Origin: Melioribacteraceae bacterium | GTDB lineage: Bacteria > Bacteroidota > Ignavibacteria > Ignavibacteriales > Melioribacteraceae | Length of the DNA: 64,000 nt | Assembly: GCA_027030245.1 (NCBI GenBank) | Contig: JALVFE010000021.1 | Span: 62,001-126,000, forward strand | Direction: 5' to 3' | Made by a program: the position numbers and the translations under genes | In this document: positions 57,009 through 64,000 of the stretch, one piece after another | Position numbering within the stretch: the first letter of the stretch is position 1 | Layout: each line of letters opens with the position of its first letter | Notes under the pieces: generated by a model | Told to the model about the DNA's origin: nothing | What the model saw: only the letters and a program-made list of their open reading frames with translations | The model's database searches: none

Positions 57009-58279
57009 GCTTCAGCTTCCTTAATACCTAATTCAAGTCCGTGATTATTCGGACCGGTTTCACTTTTCCGTAACATATATGCGAAAAACAAACCGAAAAA
57101 TCCGAGTGTCGAGAAAATCCACATTCCGGCTGTGTAACCGCCAGTAAAATCGTTTACCCAACCGATTAAAAAATTCATGGCTGCCAATCCGATATTTTGG
57201 ATTAAAGTCATTAATCCGTAAGCGGTTCCTAATTTTTTCTCTTCAACGATAATTGCAACGGATGGCCACATTACGGCAGGAATTAACGAAAATGATAGTC
57301 CCATAATTGCCATCGGAACGTAGAGTGAAATTTGTGTGTAATTCATTAGAAGATAAACGGGAATTAACAAAAGCGAGCCGATCATCATTAAAAGCGAACG
57401 CTTGCCGATGTAATCGGTAAGCAATCCGAAAAGCGGAGTTAAAATCATTGAAAACAAAATCAACATGCTCGAAAGGAATCCGCCCAGTTCTCTTGTTGTT
57501 CCATGCGTTTCGATAAAGAATTTAACCGCGAAAGTCTGGAAAGGAAAAATAGCGGAATAAAATGTTACGCAGAGCAAAACCACATACCAAAAAGAAGTCG
57601 GGAATGTAAAAACTTCTTTAAAGTTAAATTCATCTTGTTTGGGAACAGGATTTACTGCAAGATTCCTTTCCGCATAAATGTCCATTATCCAATAAATTGC
57701 GATTGATATAACAGAAACACCGGCTGCAACGACAGCAATCAACAAAGGACCTTGCCATTCCGTATAAAAACTTTTTGCCCAAGTCGGAGAATTAAGCGCG
57801 GCAAAGGTTCCTAGGCGTGCAATTGTTAAATTTATTCCGAAAGCAAAAGATAATTGTTTGCCCTTGAACCATCTTCCCAAAACGGTTGTAACGGCAACTA
57901 TCAAAGACTCAGCTCCTAGTCCGAAAACCAATCTGCCCAAAGCCATTAAAATTAAATCGCCGCCGGAAAATGCCGTAAGCACTGCGCCTGTTAAACACAA
58001 AGCAGAAAAAATAAACGTTGAAATCCGTGTGCCGATTCTATCGATTATAATTCCGCCGATTAAAACCATGAAGATATTCGGCACACTGTAAATTCCGTTA
58101 AGCAATCCGATATCGGCATCGGAAAAGTTTAATTGTTTGGCAAGCAGATCGGCAAGCGGACTGATACTATCGTAGACATAGTAATTTCCGAACATCGCCA
58201 AACTGACAAAAAATAAAATCGACCATCTGAAAAGCGGCGACGGTTCCGGTTTGGATAAATTCTTTATTTCGCTGTCCAT
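57005..58279 (-). CDS. MFS transporter
   Basis: A 424-residue membrane protein with twelve predicted hydrophobic segments. The MFS loop signature is in GGIIIDRIGTRISTF (about 77-91), with DYIGKRSLL in the second half. Family branch and substrate are unclear; the order NNN-LLxGIYSVPNIF recalls oxalate/nitrate-type carriers but is not enough. It is co-transcribed with the PqqD-like gene and has a 13-bp inverted repeat just upstream of its start. Confidence 0.85.
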   Translation of the reverse strand: MDSEIKNLSKPEPSPLFRWSILFFVSLAMFGNYYVYDSISPLADLLAKQLNFSDADIGLLNGIYSVPNIFMVLIGGIIIDRIGTRISTFIFSALCLTGAVLTAFSGGDLILMALGRLVFGLGAESLIVAVTTVLGRWFKGKQLSFAFGINLTIARLGTFAALNSPTWAKSFYTEWQGPLLIAVVAAGVSVISIAIYWIMDIYAERNLAVNPVPKQDEFNFKEVFTFPTSFWYVVLLCVTFYSAIFPFQTFAVKFFIETHGTTRELGGFLSSMLILFSMILTPLFGLLTDYIGKRSLLMMIGSLLLIPVYLLMNYTQISLYVPMAIMGLSFSLIPAVMWPSVAIIVEEKKLGTAYGLMTLIQNIGLAAMNFLIGWVNDFTGGYTAGMWIFSTLGFFGLFFAYMLRKSETGPNNHGLELGIKEAEA

Positions 58280-58287
58280 AATAGAAA

Positions 58288-58334
58288 TGCCGTTCGGAAC
58301 CCCATAAAGTTAAATTCAATTGTTCCGGACGGCA
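58288..58334 (-). promoter_or_regulatory. long inverted repeat between the OPT and MFS genes
   Basis: TGCCGTTCGGAAC (58288-58300) pairs with GTTCCGGACGGCA (58322-58334) at 12 of 13 positions, the other being G-U, around a 21-base loop. It lies after the OPT stop and its 3' arm ends 8 bases before the MFS ATG with TTTCTATT in between. It may terminate the OPT transcript or control MFS translation. Confidence 0.65.
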
Positions 58335-58344
58335 AACAAAATTC

Positions 58345-60357
58345 CTAATTAATTTTTTTTGTCGGTATTGTATTTTCTTTAAATTTAATCAATTCTTGAT
58401 AAGGATATTTTATAAGAACATAAGCCAAGATAATAAATATTAAAACGCCCAGTGTCCAATATCCGTCGAAATCCGGAGCGAGTCCGAATACTTCTTTCAG
58501 ATTAATTCCCGCCCCAACAAAACCGGCGAGAATAATTCCAACCAAAGCTTCCCCGGCAACAAGACCGGAAGCAAGGAGAAGTCCGGTATTATTTACAATC
58601 TCTTTGTCTTCTTCGCTATCTATTTTTTTCTCACTTATTTTATCTACCGCGTATTTAATTAATCCGCCGATAAAAATGGCAAAGGTGGTGTTAAACGGCA
58701 GATACATTCCGACAGCTATTAACATAGGCGAAGGAGCTTTAAGAAGAATTAACGCAATTGCGAAAAACATTCCCGCAATCACCAAGGGCCAAGCCATTTC
58801 CCCGCCGATAATTCCTTTGCTTATCATTGCCATTAAACCGGCTTGTGGAGCAGGAAGAGCATCGCTGCCTATTCCGTTTGCTTGATGTAAAAGCATAATC
58901 GGGAAAACCAGAATTAACGAAGCGAATATTACGCCAATCATTTCGCCTACTTCCATTTTCCAAGGTGTCCCGCCTAAAAGCTGACCGATCTTCAAGTCTT
59001 GCATCATATCACCCGAAACACCGGCAACAACGCAAACGACAGATGCAACGGCAAGTGCCGCGGTAACTCCGGCATCGCCTACCATTCCGGCGGCAACCAT
59101 TAATAATGCCGCTATTAACAAAGTAGATAACGTTAAGCCTGAAATCGGATTGGACGAACTACCGATTATACCGACCAAATATCCGGCAACAGCCGCAAAA
59201 ACGAAAGCCGCAATTGCCATAACGATAGCTGCCAGAATTGCAGTAGCCAATGTATGGGTAAACATATTGTAAACAACAATCATTGCAAGAAAAATAATTC
59301 CGACCGCAATTAAAATCGGTCCGAACGGTAAATCTTTTTCTATTCTTATTTCTTCTTCCGCATTTTCAGATTTTGCCGCCTTCAAATCTTTAAAACCTTT
59401 TCCGATACCCTGTATTAAGCTTTTTCTCATTGAAAAGAGAGTGTAGAAAGCTCCGACGAGCATTCCGCCTACTGCAATCGGTTTTACGGTAGAATCGTAT
59501 GCGGCTTTGGAAAGCAATGCCCAATCTGTTCCGTTTGCAATAAAATCATTTAAGTTCCCATACATAAGAAAAAGAACAATAGGCATAAGGAATAACCAAC
59601 CGAAAACACCACCGGAAAAAGTAATAGCGGCTAATCTGAATCCGATAATGTAACCAACACCGAGAAAAGCCGGTGAAGCCGCGGGCGAAGAAACTAGCAT
59701 ACCGCCTTTCTGTTTAATGGAAGTTATAATTTCCGATTTACTGTTTAACAAATTTATTTTCGAAAGTCCGAATTGCCAATAACCTTTTACGGAATCTTTA
59801 ATTAAAGTTATACCATTAGGATTTTTGAACACTTCTATTAATGCGCCCAAACCCAAAGTGGCAATTACGAATTTCGCCCCGCTCTTGCCACCCTGACCAG
59901 CTTTAACAATTTCGGTACAAGCCTGACTTTCCGGGAAAGGTAGTGATGTATCTTGAACGAGAGTTTTCCTTAAAATTGTAATTAACAAAACACCAAGAAT
60001 ACCTCCGACCAACATTAAAACTGTACTTTCCCAATAATTAAACTCGTCCCACACTCCACTTATAACAAATGCGGGAATCGTAAAAATGGCGCCGGCAGCC
60101 AAAGCTTCGCCCACAGACGCGGTAGTTCGGGCAATGTTCTCTTCTAGAATATTGCCTTTGAAAATTCTTAAAACCGCCATGGCAATAACGGCTGCGGGAA
60201 ATGTAGCGGCTACGGTCATTCCGGCTTTTAGTCCCAAGTAAACATTTGCGGAACCGAGAATCATTGCTAATAAAACACCAAGCGTAACGGATTTGAAAGT
60301 CAATTCTTTCATTTCTTTTTCGGGTGGTACGAACGGTTTGAATTTATGGTCAGCCAA
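58345..60357 (-). CDS. OPT family oligopeptide transporter
   Basis: A 670-residue inner-membrane protein with about 14-16 hydrophobic segments, the size of bacterial OPT members. It has the family start ELTFKSVTLGVLLAMILGSANVYLGLKAGMTVAATFPAAV (from residue 17) and the conserved LPFPESQACTEIVKAGQ near 170. It takes up small peptides or metal chelates using the proton gradient. The start is TTG at 60357, with an excellent GGAGGTAGAT in front. The MFS gene follows after an inverted repeat. Confidence 0.88.
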   Translation of the reverse strand: MADHKFKPFVPPEKEMKELTFKSVTLGVLLAMILGSANVYLGLKAGMTVAATFPAAVIAMAVLRIFKGNILEENIARTTASVGEALAAGAIFTIPAFVISGVWDEFNYWESTVLMLVGGILGVLLITILRKTLVQDTSLPFPESQACTEIVKAGQGGKSGAKFVIATLGLGALIEVFKNPNGITLIKDSVKGYWQFGLSKINLLNSKSEIITSIKQKGGMLVSSPAASPAFLGVGYIIGFRLAAITFSGGVFGWLFLMPIVLFLMYGNLNDFIANGTDWALLSKAAYDSTVKPIAVGGMLVGAFYTLFSMRKSLIQGIGKGFKDLKAAKSENAEEEIRIEKDLPFGPILIAVGIIFLAMIVVYNMFTHTLATAILAAIVMAIAAFVFAAVAGYLVGIIGSSSNPISGLTLSTLLIAALLMVAAGMVGDAGVTAALAVASVVCVVAGVSGDMMQDLKIGQLLGGTPWKMEVGEMIGVIFASLILVFPIMLLHQANGIGSDALPAPQAGLMAMISKGIIGGEMAWPLVIAGMFFAIALILLKAPSPMLIAVGMYLPFNTTFAIFIGGLIKYAVDKISEKKIDSEEDKEIVNNTGLLLASGLVAGEALVGIILAGFVGAGINLKEVFGLAPDFDGYWTLGVLIFIILAYVLIKYPYQELIKFKENTIPTKKIN

Positions 60358-61075
60358 ATCTACCTCCGGAATTATTGGTAAATTGAAAAATTTAACTTAA
60401 AAATGCTAATGCAAATAGTCAAGAATGCTTTATTTTTTAATTATGAGAGTTTATTGCAATTTGGGATTGGTCAGTTGTCAATTGTCATCGGTCAATGGTC
60501 ATTTGTCATTTGTCATTTGGAATTTGAAATTTCTTTTTCTGTCATCCCGAACTTGTTTCGGGATCTAAATGAACTCTCTATTTCATCCCGCAAACGCCGT
60601 AGGCGTGAAACATTTATAGAACAATCATTCTAACACAAAACCCAAACTCCGTAGGAGTGGCACAAAATCATAACACAAATTTAAGATGTCACCCCTACGG
60701 GGTTTTTATGTTAAGGGGTTCATGATTATTATAAATATTTCACCCCTACGGGGTTCGATCGTTCTTTGATGTTTGAAAAATTGGCACGAATTAAAAATAA
60801 TTTAATTTTACAACCGTTTGTATGGTGGTAGCAGTGAAATTTAAACAAAGTCCCCTCTTGCAAGAGGATGTTTTTATGTGTCATTCCCGCGAAAGCGGGA
60901 ATCCAGAAAATGAAACTGAAAATTGCCACGAATTCACGAATAAAAAATAATTTTTGGGACGAAGATTTTCGTCCCCTACGTCTCGCGTTTTACTTCTTAC
61001 GTTTAACGTCTGGAATTTGTCATTTCTTTACTAGCATTATTCTACCGCAGTGTGGACGGTGGCAACAGTGAAAGC
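60358..61075. other. repeat-filled intergenic region left of the T9SS cargo duplication
   Basis: No gene. It holds a degenerate GTCAATTG/GTCATTTG array (60472-60527), copy A of the composite repeat (60541-60668), two CCCCTACGGGG hairpins (60692-60702, 60743-60753), CCTCTTGCAAGAGG (60854-60867) followed by T5, an ATTCCCGC/GCGGGAAT stem with GAAA loop (60883-60902), a GGGACGAA hairpin (60956-60975) and a degenerate ACGTCT array up to about 61012. Confidence 0.75.
60541..60668. repeat. composite intergenic repeat, copy A
   Basis: Starts with the stem CCCGAA-CTTG-TTTCGGG, then a spacer, then AAACGCCGTAGGCGTGAAAC and TTTATAGAACAATCATTCTA, ending with CTCCGTAGGAGTGGCAC. Copies B (62340-62453) and C (63901 to window end) keep the same order. 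Confidence 0.8.
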
Positions 61076-61924
61076 CTATTTCAAGAACATCATTTTCTTT
61101 CTTTGAACAGCTTTATCTGTCCTTAATTCGTAGATGTACATTCCTGAAGGAAGTTGTGAGCCGTCCTTTTTCTTTGCGTCCCACACCACTTTGTATGTCC
61201 CTGTGTTTTGAGGCAGGTTTTTGAACTGCGCTATCATCTGCCCTTGTATGTTGTATATGTCAAGTTCAATGTTTTTAACAGGTTCGTCCAATGAGTATTC
61301 TATCGTGGTGCTTGGATTGAAAGGGTTTGGATAGTTCTGCTTTAACATGAATTTGTCAGGAAGCTCATTTTTTCTTTCTGTTTCCACACTTGTAACTACA
61401 ATATTGTCTTTCTTCACAGGCAAAAGCAGTCTTTTTGAAAAATGCCCAGTTGAATCAGTATAAATAGGGCTTGGATCTAAGTAGTAATTTCCCAAAAACC
61501 AACCACTCATATCCGGACCTAAGTCAGAGTATGCATCAAAAACATTAACTCCTGCTCCTTCTATTGGAGTGTCCTCAGGCCACCTGTAAACCTTGCCTGT
61601 TACAAGAACCGTGTCCCATTCCAAACCAGTGCCATCAACCCCGAACCCTGAACCATAAATCAAACCAGGAAGAGGTATTCCCTCATACCATTCAGCAGTA
61701 TAAAGTTTTCCGAAGTCTATAACCTTGCGAACAACCGGGACTCCGTCTTTAAGCTCCCAAACAGGCTGTCTTGCCCTGTTAGGGCCTCTGTTTTCAGGAC
61801 TATAACCATATTCAGCAGTTATGCTGTCAACAGGGACATCAGGCCTGGAATATTGAGCATTCACATTATTAGTGCCTGCAAAATAAAGCAAAGGAAGAAG
61901 CATTATGAATTTTATGTTTTTCAT
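61076..61924 (-). CDS. short secreted T9SS cargo protein, duplicate 1
   Basis: A 282-residue protein: signal peptide (MKNIKFIMLLPLLYFAGTNNVNAQ), a cargo part of about 150 residues (RPDVPVDSITAEYG to TSVETERK) that contains a beta-rich region resembling a carboxypeptidase-regulatory-like repeat, and a C-terminal T9SS type A sorting domain with [19 protein letters not shown]. The function of the cargo is unknown. It is ~95% identical to the next gene at 62488. Codons differ from the surroundings (Pro CCT rather than CCG, Gln CAG, Arg AGA/AGG), suggesting another origin. Confidence 0.8.
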   Translation of the reverse strand: MKNIKFIMLLPLLYFAGTNNVNAQYSRPDVPVDSITAEYGYSPENRGPNRARQPVWELKDGVPVVRKVIDFGKLYTAEWYEGIPLPGLIYGSGFGVDGTGLEWDTVLVTGKVYRWPEDTPIEGAGVNVFDAYSDLGPDMSGWFLGNYYLDPSPIYTDSTGHFSKRLLLPVKKDNIVVTSVETERKNELPDKFMLKQNYPNPFNPSTTIEYSLDEPVKNIELDIYNIQGQMIAQFKNLPQNTGTYKVVWDAKKKDGSQLPSGMYIYELRTDKAVQRKKMMFLK

Positions 61925-62487
61925 TACAAAACAAATTTTTTATAAATAAGTAAACCAAAAATTAAAGAATTTAGAAAAAATATGTAATTATTATTTTTTT
62001 TCTGGCAGACCGGAAAAGCAGCCGCTAATTCGCAAATAAAAAAAATCGGGGACGAAGATTTTCGTCCCCCACGTCTCACGTCTTACGTCTCACGTTTTAC
62101 GTCTCGCGTCTCGCGTTTCACGTTTGGTCAATCGTCATCGGTTATTTGGAATTTGGGATTTGTTATTTGGAATTTCTTTCTTTTGTGACTTTGAGGGTTT
62201 TTACTTTGTGTGCTTTGTGGTTTAAAGATGAACCACGGATTCCCACAGATTAAACACAGATTTTCACAGAATAGAACATGTCATCCCGACCACCTACGGT
62301 GGTTTTATTTACAAAATGGTATTATCCACCTTCGGTGGTTTATTTCGGGATCTAAAGGGACTCTCGATTTATATCTGCAAACGCCGTAGGCGTGACATAT
62401 TTATAGAACAATCATTCTAACACAAAATCAAAACTCCGGAGGAGTGACACAAAAATATCATTGATTAGCAGTTAAATGTTACAAAAC
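61925..62487. other. spacer between the two T9SS cargo copies
   Basis: The right-hand part of the tandem unit. It has an AT-rich stretch (61925-62045, likely promoter of the minus gene), a perfect GGGGACGAA-GATT-TTCGTCCCC hairpin (62048-62069), a degenerate ACGTCTCACGTCTT array (62070-62121), a TCATCGG-type array (62125-62170), ACCACC-TAC-GGTGGT (62289-62303) and CCACC-TTC-GGTGG (62326-62338) hairpins, and composite repeat copy B. No coding frame. Confidence 0.75.
62340..62453. repeat. composite intergenic repeat, copy B
   Basis: TTTCGGGATCTAAA then CTCTCGATTTATAT, AACGCCGTAGGCGTGACA, TTATAGAACAATCATTCTAA, and CTCCGGAGGAGTGACAC. Ends 34 bp before the stop of the second cargo gene. Confidence 0.8.
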
Positions 62488-63330
62488 CTATTTCAAAAAC
62501 ATCATTTTTCTTCTTTGAACAGCTTTATCTGTCCTTAATTCATAGATGTACATTCCTGAAGGAAGTTGTGAGCCGTCCTTTTTCCTTGCATCCCACACTA
62601 CTTTGTATGTCCCTGCGTTTTGAGGCAGGTCTTTGAATTGTGCTATTCTCTGCCCTTGTATGTTGTATATGTCAAGTTCAATGTTTTTAACAGGTTCATC
62701 CAAAGAGTATTCTATCGTGGTGCTTGGATTGAAAGGGTTTGGATAGTTCTGCTTTAACATGAATTTGTCCGGAAGCTCATTTTTTCTTTCTGTTTCCACA
62801 CTTGTAACTACAATATTGTCTTTCTTCACAGGCAAAAGCAGTCTTTTTGAAAAATGCCCAGTTGAATCAGTATAAATAGGACCCTCATCTAAGTAGTAAT
62901 TTCCCAAAAACCAACCACTCATATCCGGACCTAAGTCGGAGTATGCATCATAAATATTAACTCCTGCTCCTTCTATCGGAGTGTCCTCAGGCCACCTGCA
63001 TACTTTTCCTGTTACAAGAACAGTGTCCCATTCCAAACCAGTGCCATCAACCCCGAACCCTGAACCATAAATCAAACCAGGAAGAGGCCATGGAGCAGTA
63101 TCAGTGTAAAGTTTTCCGAAGTCTATAACCTTGCGAACAACAGGGACTCCGTCTTTAAGCTCCCAAACAGGCTGTCTTGCCCTGTTAGGACCTCTGTTTT
63201 CAGGTGCATAACCATATTCAACAGTTATGCTATCAACAGGGACATCAGGCCTGGAATATTGAGCATTCACATTATTCGTGCCTGCAAAATAAAGCAAAGG
63301 AAGAAGTATTATGAATTTTATGTTTTTCAT
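62488..63330 (-). CDS. short secreted T9SS cargo protein, duplicate 2
   Basis: A 280-residue paralogue of the gene at 61076, with the same signal peptide, cargo part and T9SS sorting domain. Differences gather at two places: KLYTDTAPWPLPG here against KLYTAEWYEGIPLPG in duplicate 1 (near residue 73) and YYLDEGPIY against YYLDPSPIY (near 147); elsewhere changes are single residues. The upstream AT-rich DNA and downstream composite repeat are duplicated as well, unit length about 1.41 kb. Codon use is atypical as in duplicate 1. Confidence 0.8.
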   Translation of the reverse strand: MKNIKFIILLPLLYFAGTNNVNAQYSRPDVPVDSITVEYGYAPENRGPNRARQPVWELKDGVPVVRKVIDFGKLYTDTAPWPLPGLIYGSGFGVDGTGLEWDTVLVTGKVCRWPEDTPIEGAGVNIYDAYSDLGPDMSGWFLGNYYLDEGPIYTDSTGHFSKRLLLPVKKDNIVVTSVETERKNELPDKFMLKQNYPNPFNPSTTIEYSLDEPVKNIELDIYNIQGQRIAQFKDLPQNAGTYKVVWDARKKDGSQLPSGMYIYELRTDKAVQRRKMMFLK

Positions 63331-64000
63331 CCCAAAACAAATTTTTTAATAAATAAGTAAACCAAAAATTAAAGAATTTAGAAAAAATATGTAATTATTA
63401 TTTTTTTCTGGCAGACCGGAAAAGCAGCCGCGAATTCGCAAATAAAAAAAATCGGGGACGAAGATTTTCGTCCCCTACGTTTCACGTCTCGCGTTTCACG
63501 TCTTACGTCTCACGTCTCACGTCTTACGTCTTACGTTTCACGTTTGGTCATTTGTCAATCGTCATCGGTCATTGGTCAATTGTCATTGGTCAATGGTCAC
63601 TAGTCATTTGTTATTTATGGATTGTTATTTGGAATTTTTTTCTCTCATCCCGTCCGCCTTCGGCGGATCGTTTCGGGATCTAGAAAGAACCCGTTGCCAC
63701 AATCAGATGCTGAAATAAATTCAGCATGACAGCTAGAAAGTTTCATCATCCTGTCTACTACAGTGGATTGCATTTTACCATGTCATTCCGAACTTGTTTC
63801 GGAATCTAAAAAGAACCCGTTGCCACAATTAGATGCTGAAACAATTCGCCTGCGGCGAACAGCATGACATGCTATAAATAGCATAACAGACCCAAGAATC
63901 TGTCATCCCGAATTTATTTCGGAATCTAAAAAGGACTCTCGATTTATATCCCCAAACGCCGTAGGCGTGAAACATTTATAGAACAATCATTCTAACACAA
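63331..64000. other. repeat-filled right end of the window
   Basis: No gene. It repeats the 61925-62170 order: AT-rich stretch, GGGGACGAA hairpin (63454-63475), ACGTCTCACGTCTT-like array (63476-63543), GTCAATTG/TCATTGG array (63545-63615). Then come CCGAAC-TTG-TTTCGG stems near 63787 and 63671, two copies of an AGAACCCGTTGCCACAAT unit (63687 and 63812), ATTCAGCATGACA, and composite repeat copy C from 63901 to the edge. Confidence 0.75.
63901..64000. repeat. composite intergenic repeat, copy C (cut by window edge)
   Basis: CCCGAATTTATTTCGGAATCTAAA, GGACTCTCGATTTATAT, AAACGCCGTAGGCGTGAAAC, TTTATAGAACAATCATTCTA: same order as copies A and B and continuing past the window. Confidence 0.8.

Noticed and set aside
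60692-60753. CCCCTACGGGG hairpins as rho-independent terminators
   Set aside because: Stems are only 4 bp and no plus-strand gene ends there; they belong to the intergenic repeat set.
60403-61071. Short plus-strand frames of 67-76 codons
   Set aside because: They are made of intergenic repeats and hairpins, with no ribosome sites or recognisable protein sense.
62070-62121. Regular ACGTCTCACGTCTT-like array as a CRISPR candidate
   Set aside because: Units are only 7-8 bases and drift; there are no 25-40 base repeats with unique spacers and no cas genes nearby.

Overview
The window looks like chromosomal DNA of a Bacteroidota-related bacterium, most likely of the Ignavibacteria/Chlorobi side of the group. 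Pointers are an ATP-citrate lyase gene pair (aclBA, key enzyme of the reductive TCA cycle), several large secreted proteins ending in a type IX secretion (T9SS, Por) C-terminal sorting domain of the YPNPFNPST kind, an AT-rich genome that prefers CCG for proline and CAA for glutamine, and frequent TTG starts. The organism call is an inference from gene content. No rRNA, phage, insertion sequence or CRISPR array was seen.

Left part (1-21.3 kb): aclBA on the minus strand stands divergent from a three-gene plus-strand cluster of amide-bond-forming ligases (ATP-grasp, GCS2-type carboxylate-amine ligase, ATP-grasp-like), the best candidate here for an uncharacterised small-molecule pathway. Next come a phosphofructokinase with pyrophosphate-type signatures, two sodium symporters (AGCS and NSS), a Ppx/GppA phosphatase, aroQ, a MerR-type regulator, tRNA-Pro(GGG) and a plus-strand run purF, subtilisin-like secreted protease, pgsA, ftsY, lipid kinase and a small basic membrane protein.

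Accessory island (21.3-26.6 kb): three copies of a ~95-bp intergenic repeat bracket two secreted proteins with unrelated AT-rich N-terminal parts but nearly the same C-terminal ~115 residues (FIMAH-like helical domain), a secreted HExxH protein whose natural start is cut off by a shift in a C8 tract, and a decayed copy of that protein's leader. It reads as a duplicated two-gene module with one gene lost.

Core part (26.6-60.4 kb, all minus strand): a ClC channel with CBS and TrkA-C domains, hbd and thiolase, then the dense runs M23 peptidase/DUF2795/holB/ricT; DUF2279/glycosyltransferase/outer-membrane protein/ctpA/gamma-carbonic anhydrase/MBL/ybeY/smg/topA/xer/hpf/hprK; and trpS/scpA/scpB/rluB/lysS. 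These are followed by a secreted endonuclease I with T9SS domain, TerC and Mth938-like proteins, an M29-type aminopeptidase, an orphan PqqD-like protein co-transcribed with an MFS transporter, and an OPT transporter.

Right end (60.4-64 kb): a ~1.41-kb tandem duplication encoding two near-identical short T9SS cargo proteins with codon use unlike the rest, separated by intergenic DNA full of small hairpins and degenerate short repeats. The composite repeat that lies downstream of each copy occurs again at the window edge, which predicts a third copy just outside.
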